Source of the DNA: JBDRTU01 sp043823825
Lineage (GTDB): Bacteria; Patescibacteriota; Patescibacteriia; Veblenbacterales; UBA10138
NCBI GenBank assembly: GCA_043823825.1
Contig: JBDRTU010000026.1
Span: forward strand, 1 to 64,000
Length of the DNA: 64,000 nucleotides
Direction: 5' to 3'
In this document: positions 16,917-25,960 of the stretch, one piece after another
Layout of the letters: the number at the start of each line of letters is the position of its first letter
Position numbering within the stretch: the first letter of the stretch is position 1
Notes under the pieces: generated by a model
Seen by the model: only the letters and a program-made list of their open reading frames with translations
Told to the model about the DNA's origin: nothing
Databases searched by the model: none
Made by a program: the position numbers and the translations under genes

Positions 16917-16945
16917 TTGACATTTTTAACAAGAAACATTACTCT
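16917..16945 (+). promoter_or_regulatory. promoter of the 117-residue membrane protein
   Basis: TTGACA at 16917-16922, 17-base spacer, TACTCT at 16940-16945. The predicted start lies about 47 bases before the ATG at 16999. Confidence 0.55.
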
Positions 16946-16998
16946 TATCTTAAAGTAAATAAAAAAACAAATACATAAATTAACTTCCTGGAGAAACA

Positions 16999-17352
16999 AT
17001 GCAACTTTTAGATGTGGTGAATTTGTGGGTAATACCCTTAATTATTTTAACATTTGCCTTTTCTTGGCTAATACAAAGTGGGAGTAAAGTGCTCTCTAGA
17101 TTCTTTTTCTCACTTTCCACAACAATCGTGGGCCTTGTATTTTATGTACTTTTTGAAAAGGGTTTAGTTGAAATTATTAGCATATGCCATTTAAATTTAT
17201 CAGCCGAAATATTATGGCTAATAAATTTAATGATAATAATTATGGCGTGTGGGCTGTCTTTTCTTTTATTATCCATGACAATAAACTTACCAGCCCCGCC
17301 AACCTTAAAAGACAAGCTTGGATATCTAGACTCCTTAAAAAATAAGCAATAG
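16999..17352 (+). CDS. small membrane protein, unknown
   Basis: A 117-residue protein with three likely membrane helices (about 8-27, 35-55 and 70-92) and a short charged tail ending LKNKQ. The start has a clear ribosome site, GGAG 7 bases before the ATG. It has its own promoter and its own terminator, so it is a single-gene unit. I recognise no family. Confidence 0.7.
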   Translation: MQLLDVVNLWVIPLIILTFAFSWLIQSGSKVLSRFFFSLSTTIVGLVFYVLFEKGLVEIISICHLNLSAEILWLINLMIIIMACGLSFLLLSMTINLPAPPTLKDKLGYLDSLKNKQ

Positions 17353-17358
17353 CTTTTT

Positions 17359-17390
17359 AAAGGGTGTAATAAAATTACACCCTTTATATT
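17359..17390 (+). terminator. terminator
   Basis: Perfect 11-bp stem AAAGGGTGTAA/TTACACCCTTT with loop TAAAA, then TATATTTAATT; directly after the stop codon of the 117-residue membrane protein. Confidence 0.8.
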
Positions 17391-17461
17391 TAATTAAAGG
17401 CTGTACAAAATTATATAAATAGGATACATTGATCTGAAACATAAAAATAAGGATATAAAAA

Positions 17462-17707
17462 ATGAACATACACATAGCATACATATTCGCGGCTATTACC
17501 ATGGCTACATTCGCGCTTGTATTATTATATACGCGCCAGCGTTGGTACTTAATTTTACCAGCGACACTAATAAATGCGGCTATTGGAGCGCAACAAAATG
17601 AACACATTATTATTAGAATATTAATTGCGCTATTAGTTTTGTTTTGCTCTAGCCTGATAATGATGATGAAAACTAATTTTTTTTATAAAAAAACAAAAGA
17701 GAGCTGA
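17462..17707 (+). CDS. small membrane protein, unknown
   Basis: An 81-residue protein with two or three hydrophobic helices and a basic end (FFYKKTKES). AAGGAT lies 8 bases before the ATG. It follows another small membrane protein in the same direction but is separated by a terminator, and ends in its own bidirectional terminator. No family recognised. Confidence 0.65.
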   Translation: MNIHIAYIFAAITMATFALVLLYTRQRWYLILPATLINAAIGAQQNEHIIIRILIALLVLFCSSLIMMMKTNFFYKKTKES

Positions 17708-17740
17708 TATGATTCATAAATACCATCAGCTCTTTTTATT
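17698..17740. terminator. bidirectional terminator
   Basis: Stem AGAGCTGAT/ATCAGCTCT with a T-run on the plus side and an A-run on the left that gives Us on the minus strand. It separates two convergent genes and overlaps the stop codon of the plus-strand one. Confidence 0.8.
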
Positions 17741-18443
17741 AACTCAATTTTCTTATTAATTCACCAATATAAATATTACCTATCGAATGATCAACTAAAG
17801 ACTTATCGTTTAATTTCGGGGATTGATTCCAGTATGGTTCTTTATCTTCTTTACAAAATAAACTATGTTTTTTAAAATTTTCCAACACTTCTTTTTGATC
17901 AGTTAATTTTTTTTGAATCTGCCTAAATCTTTCAATCATCTTTATGGTAAAATCTATTTTTGGATCCAATTCTTTAAATTCTTTATTATTACGCGCATTG
18001 AAAAATCCATCTCTAGAAGCAAGTGAATTTAATGAAGTCAATAATTTACCAAGATAAAATTTACTAGATTGAGGTTCAATATATTTCAAATATTTTTCCT
18101 CTAATTGCTCATCCGGATCATTTTCTGATCCATTAAAACTACCATAAAATTCTTCTATATTATTACTAGCTTGCGTCCAGGCCGGATCTCTTTGCTCTAT
18201 GCCTTTTTCCACCTCTTCTTTTCCGTCACGACTTAACTCTGAAAATACTTCTGTTCCAGATTTCATCGCCTTGAAATAATCCTCTGTAACTGTTGCTGGT
18301 TTATTTTCTTGATCAGTCTCATTCATTAGTCCCTCCTTAATTTCATCTTGAGAAAATTTACATTGTTCACAATTATCAGGAAAATTAGCATGATTACATA
18401 AATCTGAAGATTGATCCATTTTGCTTTTTTCTTCATCTGGCAT
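17739..18443 (-). CDS. hypothetical acidic protein with N-terminal zinc-knuckle-like motif
   Basis: A 234-residue, strongly charged, soluble protein. Residues 16-28 read CNHANFPDNCEQC, a C-x-H...C-x2-C pattern likely to bind zinc. From memory, similar N-terminal motifs head other large hypothetical proteins of Patescibacteria. The middle is acidic and probably disordered; the last 100 residues are helical, with KIDFTIKMIERFRQIQKKL. No enzyme motif is seen. It is transcribed alone, with a terminator on its right side shared with the convergent gene. Confidence 0.7.
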   Translation of the reverse strand: MPDEEKSKMDQSSDLCNHANFPDNCEQCKFSQDEIKEGLMNETDQENKPATVTEDYFKAMKSGTEVFSELSRDGKEEVEKGIEQRDPAWTQASNNIEEFYGSFNGSENDPDEQLEEKYLKYIEPQSSKFYLGKLLTSLNSLASRDGFFNARNNKEFKELDPKIDFTIKMIERFRQIQKKLTDQKEVLENFKKHSLFCKEDKEPYWNQSPKLNDKSLVDHSIGNIYIGELIRKLS

Positions 18444-18516
18444 AAATATAAATAATCAATAATTAAAAAATAACTAAATTATACTACTTAAACCACTGTC
18501 GTTAATAAACATAATA

Positions 18517-19440
18517 TCAAATATAAACTCTAGAATTAAATTTATGATTCTGCGTGCCGTACTTTTCAACTGCTCGTGAAGCTATAGCAGCTGCTTGACG
18601 ACTAGATCTTGTCAGCGGCCATCCGCGTAACAAACCATCAACTAAACCAGCGCGATAAGCATCACCCGCGCCAGTTGGATCCACCACTTTTTTCGCTTTA
18701 ACAGCGGGAATCCGAATCCTTTTGCCTTGATACCATATTTCCGAACCTTTTGAGCCCAAAGTACGTATTAATATTTTGCATTTATTGATTAAAGATTTTT
18801 CCGATAACCCTAATTTCTTGGCAGTTAAACTAATTTCATAATCATTCCCAATAAAAACATGAGAACCAGTTACTCCTAAGGCAAGATCGGTAGAAGATAA
18901 AATAGGAATTTGTTGCGCTGGATCATAAATATAAGGAGTTCTAGTTCTTTTACACAACTTTACCAGTCTTTTCATATCACTTACATTACCTGGTGCGATA
19001 ATCATCATAGATTTATTAAAAACCTTAACAGGAAAAGTTCTGTAAGGTATTTGCATGGCACCAAAATAAAAGCCAGTTATCTGATTATCATCTTTATCAG
19101 TAATAATATAGGCTGATGCTGTGGTAGTATTCCTAACAAGATTCAAATACAGAGTATTCACTCCCCTACTCTGTAACCATTTTTTGTATTTAGAAAAATC
19201 ATTACCAACCGAAGAAAGAATAATGGGCTTATATTTTAACAAACAAAGGTTGTAACTAATATTGCCGGCTGTTCCTCCGAAACTTTCTTTTAAAGTGGGC
19301 ACTGCAAACGACACGTTAATATTATGCAGCTTGTTGGCGATAAAATTATCTTTAAATCGGCCAGGAAAATCCATCACCCGGTCATAAGCCAACGAGCCGT
19401 AGACTACAATCTTATTTAAATTAGGAAATTTCATACTCAA
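18517..19440 (-). CDS. PfkB-family carbohydrate/nucleoside kinase
   Basis: A 307-residue ribokinase-fold enzyme. The phosphate-binding and catalytic motif DPTGAGDAYRAGLVDGLLRG lies near residues 252-271, and the FGGTAGNISYNL block near 54-65 is the usual substrate-binding region. Such enzymes phosphorylate sugars or nucleosides from ATP. It overlaps the acetate-kinase homologue by 4 bases and shares an operon with a second PfkB kinase. The substrate is unknown; adenosine, ribose or fructose are all possible. Confidence 0.88.
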   Translation of the reverse strand: MSMKFPNLNKIVVYGSLAYDRVMDFPGRFKDNFIANKLHNINVSFAVPTLKESFGGTAGNISYNLCLLKYKPIILSSVGNDFSKYKKWLQSRGVNTLYLNLVRNTTTASAYIITDKDDNQITGFYFGAMQIPYRTFPVKVFNKSMMIIAPGNVSDMKRLVKLCKRTRTPYIYDPAQQIPILSSTDLALGVTGSHVFIGNDYEISLTAKKLGLSEKSLINKCKILIRTLGSKGSEIWYQGKRIRIPAVKAKKVVDPTGAGDAYRAGLVDGLLRGWPLTRSSRQAAAIASRAVEKYGTQNHKFNSRVYI

Positions 19441-20606
19441 CGTACTATCTGTCTTGCAATAGCTAATTCCTCGTTTGTAGGAATAATGAGCTCAGGAATA
19501 TCTTTAAGTTTAGGCAGACCCCTTATAATTAGTGTGCGAATAGTTTCATTGCGTTCACCAATATTACCAGTAAACACAATAGCATCTACTCTTCCTAAAA
19601 TCGCGGCATAAGCGCCAATATACTTTTGCACTCTATAAATATACATTTTAAGCGCCAACCTTGCTCCCTCCTTTGCTTCTGCTGAAATTTTGCCCTGTGT
19701 CTTATATCCTAAAATTTCATATCCAGCTCGCACCATTAACTCCCGCATATCCTTAACTCCCGCAACTCCTAACCAGCCTGCTGAGTCATTAAGTAGCGCT
19801 CTGACGGCAACCGGCTTCATTTTCAGTTTATCTATTAAATGCAATACTAATCCAGGATCAAGATCGCCGCTTTGAGTAGCGCCCATTAATCCCTCTAGTG
19901 GTGTAAAGCCTGCTGAAGTATCAATTACCCTGCCGTACCTAAGAGCGGTAATGCTTGATCTTCCACCTAAGTAACAGGTAATTAAATTTAGCTTTGTTAA
20001 ATCTTTATTCAAATTATTGGCTGTTTTTTCCGCAACATACTGATGGGAAATACCATGCAAGCCAAAACGCTGCAATTTTTTTTTCTTTTGTATATCAATG
20101 GGTAGGGCGTAATATTTTGAGTAGTCTGGTAAATCACAATACCAGGTAGTATCAAAAACCGCCCAATGATCAGCTTTGTTTAAAAATTTTAGACCGGCCT
20201 GAATCGTTATTATTTCCACTGTCCGGTGGGACAATGCCCCTACTGTATTTTTAGTTAATACCGACAAATTTTTTAAGTTTAATTTAACTGGTTTGTCAAA
20301 ATCAGTACTACCAAAAGCCACCCGGTGACCAACTTTTTTGATCTGCTTTAATGGAAGTCCATGCCAAGCAATCAGCTTTAAAACATATGCCAGGGCCTGT
20401 TGATGACCACTTATTTTACTTTTAGCAACCACCAATTTACCTAATAAACGCCCCTCAGTAAAAGAATTAGACAAACCAATGCGCTCTACAGCCCCGCGTC
20501 CAATTTCTTCTAAATCAGGAGCAGTATAAAGCGCCCAGTTCAAAGAATCACCGCTGGTATTTAGTACCAAAAGATATGATGATTTGCTAGATAACTTAAC
20601 CACCAT
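19437..20606 (-). CDS. acetate kinase family protein with altered active site
   Basis: A 389-residue member of the acetate kinase family, aligned through VGHRVAFG, FDTTWYCDLP, RFGLHGISHQYV, GFTPLEGLMG and GNIGERNETIR. Key differences from true acetate kinase are clear: the CHLGNG block reads CYLGGR (His to Tyr), the Arg in MGTR.G..DP is Gln here (GATQSGDLDP), and the N-terminal phosphate loop GSSSLK reads SGDSLN. Arg of 'HRV', the Asp of 'FDT' and the Glu of 'TNEEL' remain. It lies between two PfkB kinases in one operon. It may use another acid or have lost catalysis. Confidence 0.85.
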   Translation of the reverse strand: MVVKLSSKSSYLLVLNTSGDSLNWALYTAPDLEEIGRGAVERIGLSNSFTEGRLLGKLVVAKSKISGHQQALAYVLKLIAWHGLPLKQIKKVGHRVAFGSTDFDKPVKLNLKNLSVLTKNTVGALSHRTVEIITIQAGLKFLNKADHWAVFDTTWYCDLPDYSKYYALPIDIQKKKKLQRFGLHGISHQYVAEKTANNLNKDLTKLNLITCYLGGRSSITALRYGRVIDTSAGFTPLEGLMGATQSGDLDPGLVLHLIDKLKMKPVAVRALLNDSAGWLGVAGVKDMRELMVRAGYEILGYKTQGKISAEAKEGARLALKMYIYRVQKYIGAYAAILGRVDAIVFTGNIGERNETIRTLIIRGLPKLKDIPELIIPTNEELAIARQIVR

Positions 20607-20622
20607 AATTCAAGCTTAAAAA

Positions 20623-21609
20623 TTATTTATGGTGCTGAAGAAGAAACTTTTTGATTTCTCCTCGGCGTAATAAACCTCGCTGAGCCCCCATTTTCAGAAT
20701 CACTGAATTACTATTACTCATACCCCACCGCATGGCTTCAATTAACTTTCCTCTTGAGTGTATAAAACCAGCCAACCACCCTGAACCAAAAGCATCACCA
20801 GCACCAATGGTATTAACCGCTTTTAATTTGTATGACGGATAATAAATAAAACTTTTACCATCAAAACAATAAGCCCCTTTGGCTCCACAGGTGATAAGCA
20901 CTATTTCTGGGCCTAAGCTCCACAAAGTTTTAAGTATCTGAGCTTCGTTTTTTGCTTTTTTACCTAAGTCGCGAACGAGCTTTGTCGCCTCTTCTTTATT
21001 TAAGTCCAATACCGTAAGATACTTTAGCAAAGGCTTAAGCGCTTTAGCAGAAGCTAGTTGTCGGCTTCCAGGATTCCAAAAAATCTTCTTGCCCGCACGA
21101 CTGCTGGCAGTAAAAAATTTCCTTAACATAGCTGGCCAATTTAGTGTTGTGATGGCAGTTAAATAAAACCAATTATAAGTCCCACTGGCTAATTTAGTTT
21201 TAAGCTGAAGTCCAGAACTAGCACCTCGATCAACAAAAGCTATATGCTCACGTGCAGCCCCTGATGTCACTATTAAAGACATAGCTGAATGACGCTCGCG
21301 GTCAAAAGTAATACTTTTAACATCTACCCTTTCTGCTTTAAGGTGGTTGATGATTTCCCTGCCGCGCCAATCTCGTCCCAAATGAGTATAAACACTTGCG
21401 CTAATACCCAAACGGTTAAGGCCAACAGAAACATTAGAAGCGCCTCCGCCGAAAGTATAAATAGTGTCCGAAGCATCTATTTTAGCACCATAGCTAAAAG
21501 CCAGCATTGACTTAGTCTTTTGGCCGCTTTTCCCTTTGATCAGTTTTGCTTGATCAGTGGTCAAAAGTGCATCCCAAGTAGCACTGCCAATAACACAAAC
21601 TTTACTCAT
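20623..21609 (-). CDS. PfkB-family carbohydrate/nucleoside kinase
   Basis: A 328-residue ribokinase-fold enzyme with GGGASNVSVGLNRLG near residues 54-68 and the anion-hole motif NTIGAGDAFGSGWLAGFIHS near 265-284. It is first in the three-gene operon with the acetate-kinase homologue and the other PfkB kinase. The two kinases are only distantly alike, so they probably have different substrates. The start ATG follows AGC-rich sequence without a clear ribosome site. Confidence 0.88.
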   Translation of the reverse strand: MSKVCVIGSATWDALLTTDQAKLIKGKSGQKTKSMLAFSYGAKIDASDTIYTFGGGASNVSVGLNRLGISASVYTHLGRDWRGREIINHLKAERVDVKSITFDRERHSAMSLIVTSGAAREHIAFVDRGASSGLQLKTKLASGTYNWFYLTAITTLNWPAMLRKFFTASSRAGKKIFWNPGSRQLASAKALKPLLKYLTVLDLNKEEATKLVRDLGKKAKNEAQILKTLWSLGPEIVLITCGAKGAYCFDGKSFIYYPSYKLKAVNTIGAGDAFGSGWLAGFIHSRGKLIEAMRWGMSNSNSVILKMGAQRGLLRRGEIKKFLLQHHK

Positions 21610-21676
21610 AACAAGCTAAGTATAACATGATTTTTACTATCAACCAATAAATATGGATCAAAAAGTCCTAGCAGTA

Positions 21677-21682
21677 TATAAT
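21677..21682 (+). promoter_or_regulatory. -10 box of the 114-residue membrane protein
   Basis: A perfect TATAAT ending 7 bases before the ATG at 21690, so transcription should begin on the start codon (leaderless). The -35 region is weak. Confidence 0.45.
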
Positions 21683-21689
21683 AATAAAT

Positions 21690-22034
21690 ATGAGGATCTA
21701 CTTTGCCCGCCTAACGGGAATTATTCTAACCGCTGCTGGTTTCTTTGGCTTTTTTATTATCCAAATCAAGTATCTAATACAACTAGATTTATGGCAAAGT
21801 CTGGTTTATTTAGTTTTAGGAGTATTTGGCCTATATTACGGCTTCTTTAGTTCAAATCAAAAATATCTCAAAAGTTATCTTAATACTACTACTGCAGTAA
21901 TGATGATCTTCCTGTTAATTGGGCTCACCTTTCCAAACTTACTAGACCTGTTTCATTTAGAGGAAGAAGAGCACCTATTCCATGCTATACTTTTTCTTTA
22001 TGGCGTAATTACTAATGGAGTGACAAAAACCTAA
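21690..22034 (+). CDS. small membrane protein, unknown
   Basis: A 114-residue protein with four likely helices, an FFGFFIIQIKYLI segment after the first, and an acidic EEEEHLFH cluster before the last. A perfect -10 box just upstream and no Shine-Dalgarno site suggest a leaderless message. It is convergent with the sufU-like gene, and their stop codons are only 1 base apart. No family recognised. Confidence 0.65.
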   Translation: MRIYFARLTGIILTAAGFFGFFIIQIKYLIQLDLWQSLVYLVLGVFGLYYGFFSSNQKYLKSYLNTTTAVMMIFLLIGLTFPNLLDLFHLEEEEHLFHAILFLYGVITNGVTKT

Positions 22035-22035
22035 A

Positions 22036-22401
22036 CTACTTTTCTATGTTTAAAGCTTGCTGTAAACATTCTAAAGACAATAAGGCACACTTTAGTCTAT
22101 TGGGGCCAACCTCTATATTAAGGAACATAAGCATTTTCTGCTTATCCCATTTTTTTAATTCCTCAACAGATTTTTCAATTACTTGTTCAAGTAAAATAGA
22201 GGCTCCAGCTTGAGACAAAACACATCCCTCGCCCACAAAACCAGCCTCAACAACTTTACCTTTTTCTACCACCAGTTCAATTTCTAAACCATCCCCACAC
22301 AAGGGATTAACGTGCTCTGATCTTGCAGTAGGGTTTTTTAATTTCCCTTGCTGACGTGGATGTTTGTAATGATCTAATATATTAGCTTGGTATAAATCCA
22401 T
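22036..22401 (-). CDS. sufU: iron-sulfur cluster scaffold/sulfur acceptor, SufU/IscU-like
   Basis: A 121-residue protein with the three conserved cysteines and the aspartate: PLCGD near 34-38, GCVLSQAG near 59-66 and RLKCALL near 102-108. SufU-type proteins accept sulfur from SufS through a zinc site; IscU-type ones build the cluster. It is last in the SUF operon, which fits SufU. The insert that usually marks longer SufU proteins is not obvious, so scaffold use is also possible. Confidence 0.88.
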   Translation of the reverse strand: MDLYQANILDHYKHPRQQGKLKNPTARSEHVNPLCGDGLEIELVVEKGKVVEAGFVGEGCVLSQAGASILLEQVIEKSVEELKKWDKQKMLMFLNIEVGPNRLKCALLSLECLQQALNIEK

Positions 22402-22437
22402 GATGTAATATCAAAATGTAAAAATCAAAAATTAAAA

Positions 22438-23658
22438 TTAGGCTAACATTTTTTTTGCTTTTTCTAACGCCTCTACTAACCTATCAATATCCTCAGCGGT
22501 ATTATAAATACTACAACTGGCACGGGTAGTGGCCACCAAGCCAAATTTTTTGTGCAAAGGCGCGTTGCAGTGATGCCCAACGCGCACTGCTACACCAGAC
22601 TCATTTAAAATTCCTGCTACGTCATGGGCATGAACTTTTTCTAAAGTAAAAGAAAATAACGAACCGCGACTAGAAATTTCGCTGGGGCCGAATAATTTTA
22701 ATCCCTTAACTATCTTCAGTTTAGCCAAACCGTATTCAGTGAGCGATCGCTCATGTTCAATAATATTAGACCAACCCAACTTGTAAATAAATTTTACAGC
22801 CTCACCTAAGCCAATCACCTCGGAAATAGGCGGAGTGCCAGCTTCAAATTTTGCTGGCAACTCAGCCCAAGTAGCGCGATCATACCAAACATCTTCGATC
22901 ATGTGCCCACCAGTTAAAAAAGGCGGAATTTTTTTCAAAATATCCTTTTTACCATAAAGCACACCAACCCCACTGGGGCCAAATATTTTATGGCCAGAAA
23001 AAGCTAAAAATTCACAATCCAACTCCTTAACATTAATTGGATAATGCGCTGCTGCTTGCGCAGCATCAATTAAGACCCAAGCCCCGAGTTTATGTGCTAT
23101 ATGAATAATCAATTTTATATCGTTCACTGTACCTAACGCATTAGACATTGCTGTTACGGCAACAATTTTAGTTTTACTATTTATCAACTCGTCTAATTTA
23201 CTTATATCTAATCTAAAATCATGGCCAACCGGTATTAGCCTTAACTTTGCTCCAGCGCGTGCTGCTGCTTGCTGCCAAGGAATTAAGTTAGCATGATGCT
23301 CCATTTCTGTAACCAAAATTTCATCGCCAGGCTTTAGCATACTAGATACTGAATAAGCTACCAGGTTTATAGATTCAGTAGTGTTTTTGGTAAAAATTAT
23401 TTCTGTAGGTTCTTGTGCGCCTATAAATTTTGCTATCTCTATGCGAGCCTCTTCATACTGCCTGGTTGCCTCCTCTGCCAAATCGTAAATTCCCCTATGT
23501 ATATTGGCATAGGTGGTTTTATACACTGCGTCCATCGCATCTAAAACCGACTGCGGTTTTTGCGCTGAAGCAGCACTATCTAAAAACGCCCAAGACTTCC
23601 CTGCTTTCGTTTGAGAAAAAATTGGGAATTGCTTTTTAATTGAATTTGGATCCAACAT
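22438..23658 (-). CDS. sufS: cysteine desulfurase SufS
   Basis: A 406-residue PLP enzyme that removes sulfur from cysteine. The start is typical (FLDSAASAQKPQSVLDA), the PLP lysine is in LAFSGHKIFGPSGVGVLYG, and the catalytic cysteine is in RVGHHCNAPL near residue 365, the position used by SufS-type rather than NifS-type enzymes. It sits between sufD and sufU and hands its persulfide to SufU. Confidence 0.95.
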   Translation of the reverse strand: MLDPNSIKKQFPIFSQTKAGKSWAFLDSAASAQKPQSVLDAMDAVYKTTYANIHRGIYDLAEEATRQYEEARIEIAKFIGAQEPTEIIFTKNTTESINLVAYSVSSMLKPGDEILVTEMEHHANLIPWQQAAARAGAKLRLIPVGHDFRLDISKLDELINSKTKIVAVTAMSNALGTVNDIKLIIHIAHKLGAWVLIDAAQAAAHYPINVKELDCEFLAFSGHKIFGPSGVGVLYGKKDILKKIPPFLTGGHMIEDVWYDRATWAELPAKFEAGTPPISEVIGLGEAVKFIYKLGWSNIIEHERSLTEYGLAKLKIVKGLKLFGPSEISSRGSLFSFTLEKVHAHDVAGILNESGVAVRVGHHCNAPLHKKFGLVATTRASCSIYNTAEDIDRLVEALEKAKKMLA

Positions 23659-23688
23659 AATTGCTACTAGTCTACACTAAATTAACTA

Positions 23689-24438
23689 TCAAATCAAGTC
23701 CCCCTGCAGTTTAGGGTCTACCCCAACTAGTGCCGGTTTTAAAAAGGCTTTAAGTAATAATAATAAGGCTTGCTCCTCCCAAATTCCCCGCGAGCGTAAA
23801 TAAAAAAATTCTTCAGGAGAAAGTTGACCAATAGTAACGCCGTGCGAGGCTTTAACATTATTAGTTAAAATTTCCATACGAGGATCGGAGGTTGCCTTAC
23901 TCTTCTCCCCAACTAGCACGGCTTTATCAGAAAGATAAGTGTCTGTACCGTGCGCCTCCCTTCCTACTTTTAGGGTACACGCAAAAGCTCCAGTTGCTTC
24001 TTGTTGTAAAATGCGACGCGAAATAATACGGCCAACCGTATTAACTGCCTGGTGATTTATTAAACACTCAACTTTGCCGTGTCCATTATTTTGATCCACT
24101 AGCGCTAGTTGCAAATGGCAGTCAGACCTCTCGCCAATTAAATCAACATTAAATTTAATAGTATAATTTTTCTGCTGCCTGCCAAGTAAAGTTATAGTTA
24201 AACGCGCATTCTTTTCCACCCGACAATTTATTTTGGAACTTGGGCAAACACCATGCAAAATTAGATGAACTCCCGCGCCAGCTTGAAGTTGTAATTCCAA
24301 CTTCTGTAGCCCTGTCTGCTTGGGCACCAGAATTTCGGCCACTGAATTCTTTTCCACTAACAAATTGCGGCTCTGATTCCCCGGCGCCAACTGGACCACT
24401 GTTCGCCCACTAATCTTTCCCAACCTTTCCATGTTCAT
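23689..24438 (-). CDS. sufD: SufD-like Fe-S assembly protein (short form)
   Basis: A 249-residue beta-helix protein matching the C-terminal core of SufD: VGREAHGTDTYLSDKAVLVG, DPRMEILTNNVKASHG and the closing SPEEFFYLRSRGI. It is much shorter than the 420-residue E. coli SufD, lacking most of the N-terminal region, a form seen in other reduced genomes. It partners SufB and SufC in the SUF scaffold. Confidence 0.85.
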   Translation of the reverse strand: MNMERLGKISGRTVVQLAPGNQSRNLLVEKNSVAEILVPKQTGLQKLELQLQAGAGVHLILHGVCPSSKINCRVEKNARLTITLLGRQQKNYTIKFNVDLIGERSDCHLQLALVDQNNGHGKVECLINHQAVNTVGRIISRRILQQEATGAFACTLKVGREAHGTDTYLSDKAVLVGEKSKATSDPRMEILTNNVKASHGVTIGQLSPEEFFYLRSRGIWEEQALLLLLKAFLKPALVGVDPKLQGDLI

Positions 24439-24499
24439 AATATTAACTAGTTCTTATTTGTTAATTTAGTTAAATAGTTAAATAGCAACAAACACCAAA

Positions 24500-25912
24500 T
24501 TAGCCAACTGATCCTTCCATCTCTAACTGAATTAAACGATTTAGCTCAAGTGCGTATTCCATAGGCAATTCTTTAGCGATTGGCTCAATAAAACCAGAAA
24601 CAATCAAGGAAGTAGCTTCTAATTCTGATAAACCACGCGAGCGCAAATAAAATAATTGTTCATCCCCTACTTTTGAAACTGTGGCCTCGTGCTCAATTTT
24701 TGCATCTCGAGTTTTAATGTCATTAGTGGGATAAGTATCAGATCGTGATTCTGCGTCCATAAGCAAAGCATCGCATCTTACTTTAGCTTGAGAATTTTTT
24801 GCTTGTGGCGCTACGTGCAATAAACCGCGATAACTAGTGCGTCCTCCCCCACGGGCTATTGATTTAGAAACAATATTGGAGCTGGTATTAGGGGCTAAAT
24901 GTATAGCCTTTGCGCCAGAATCTTGATGCTGGCGTTGCCCGGCATAAGATAGACTTAAAATATCAGCCTTGGAGCCAGCGCCCTTCATAAATACTGATGG
25001 ATACTTCATAGTGACCTTACTACCAAAATTACCATCTACCCATTCCACTATGGCTCCCTCTTCAGCAACTACTCGTTTGGTAACCAGATTATAAACATCG
25101 TTAGACCAATTCTGTATAGTAGTGTAGCGTACGCGAGAATATGGTTTGGCGATAATCTCCACTACAGCGCAGTGAAGTGAATCAACAGAATAAACCGGTG
25201 CTGTGCATCCCTCAACATAATTCACATAACTCCCTTCTTCAGCCACAATTAAAGTCCTTTCAAACTGACCCATATTTTGGGCATTGAGCCTAAAGTATGC
25301 TTGTAAAGGAACCGTTACCTGCACCCCGGCTGGCACATAAACAAAACTGCCGCCCGACCACGCTGCCGTGTTAAGCGCCGCAAACTTATTGTCGTTTAAA
25401 GGAATTACGGTGCCAAAATATTTTTTTACAATCTCTGGATGCTCTCGTAATCCTGAATCCATATCCATAAATATTACGCCTTGTTTTTTCCACTCTTCTT
25501 TTAGATTGTGATAAACAGCTTCGGAATCGTACTGCGCCCCCACACCTGATAAAAATTTAGCCTCGGCCTGGCGAATACCTAGTTTTTCAAATGTTTTTTT
25601 AATGGTGTCAGGCACTTTGTCCCAAGACGCTGCTTGCCTTTCTGACGACTTTAAATAATAAGTAATTGCTTGATAATTAATTTGCGATATGCGAGCGCCC
25701 CAAGTTGGCACCTGTCGCTTATCAAACGCTTGCAATGCTTTAAGCCGCAGCTCTCTCATCCAAGCAGATTCCCCCTTAATTGATGATATTTCCTCAACTA
25801 CTTTTTTGGAAAGGCCTGGTGGAATAGAATAAACCGGCTTGATATCATCATAAAAACCAAACCGATAAGAATTCCCTGATTTCAGCTGTGTATCTTGTAA
25901 TAATTTTGCCAT
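24500..25912 (-). CDS. sufB: Fe-S cluster assembly protein SufB
   Basis: A 470-residue SufB of full length. Signs are FVYVPAGVQVTVPLQAYFRL, NYVEGCTAPVYS with the cluster-handling cysteine, SVFMKGAGSKADILSLSYAG and the end EDEQLFYLRSRGL-like KVGDEQLFYLRSRGL. With SufC and SufD it forms the scaffold on which new clusters are built. A perfect palindrome, ATTCGCGCGAAT, lies about 7 bases before its ATG, between sufC and sufB. Confidence 0.96.
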   Translation of the reverse strand: MAKLLQDTQLKSGNSYRFGFYDDIKPVYSIPPGLSKKVVEEISSIKGESAWMRELRLKALQAFDKRQVPTWGARISQINYQAITYYLKSSERQAASWDKVPDTIKKTFEKLGIRQAEAKFLSGVGAQYDSEAVYHNLKEEWKKQGVIFMDMDSGLREHPEIVKKYFGTVIPLNDNKFAALNTAAWSGGSFVYVPAGVQVTVPLQAYFRLNAQNMGQFERTLIVAEEGSYVNYVEGCTAPVYSVDSLHCAVVEIIAKPYSRVRYTTIQNWSNDVYNLVTKRVVAEEGAIVEWVDGNFGSKVTMKYPSVFMKGAGSKADILSLSYAGQRQHQDSGAKAIHLAPNTSSNIVSKSIARGGGRTSYRGLLHVAPQAKNSQAKVRCDALLMDAESRSDTYPTNDIKTRDAKIEHEATVSKVGDEQLFYLRSRGLSELEATSLIVSGFIEPIAKELPMEYALELNRLIQLEMEGSVG

Positions 25913-25917
25913 CTTCT

Positions 25918-25934
25918 TATTCGCGCGAATTAGA
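25918..25934. repeat. palindromic 17-mer (ATTCGCGCGAAT core), copy 1
   Basis: TATTCGCGCGAATTAGA, identical over 17 bases to 63727-63743. The core ATTCGCGCGAAT is a perfect palindrome. This copy lies in the sufC-sufB gap just upstream of the sufB start. A looser relative, ATTATTCGCGTGAATAAT, occurs at 14668-14685. Confidence 0.6.
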
Positions 25935-25960
25935 AAGTAGTTCTATAGTTAAATTAAGGG

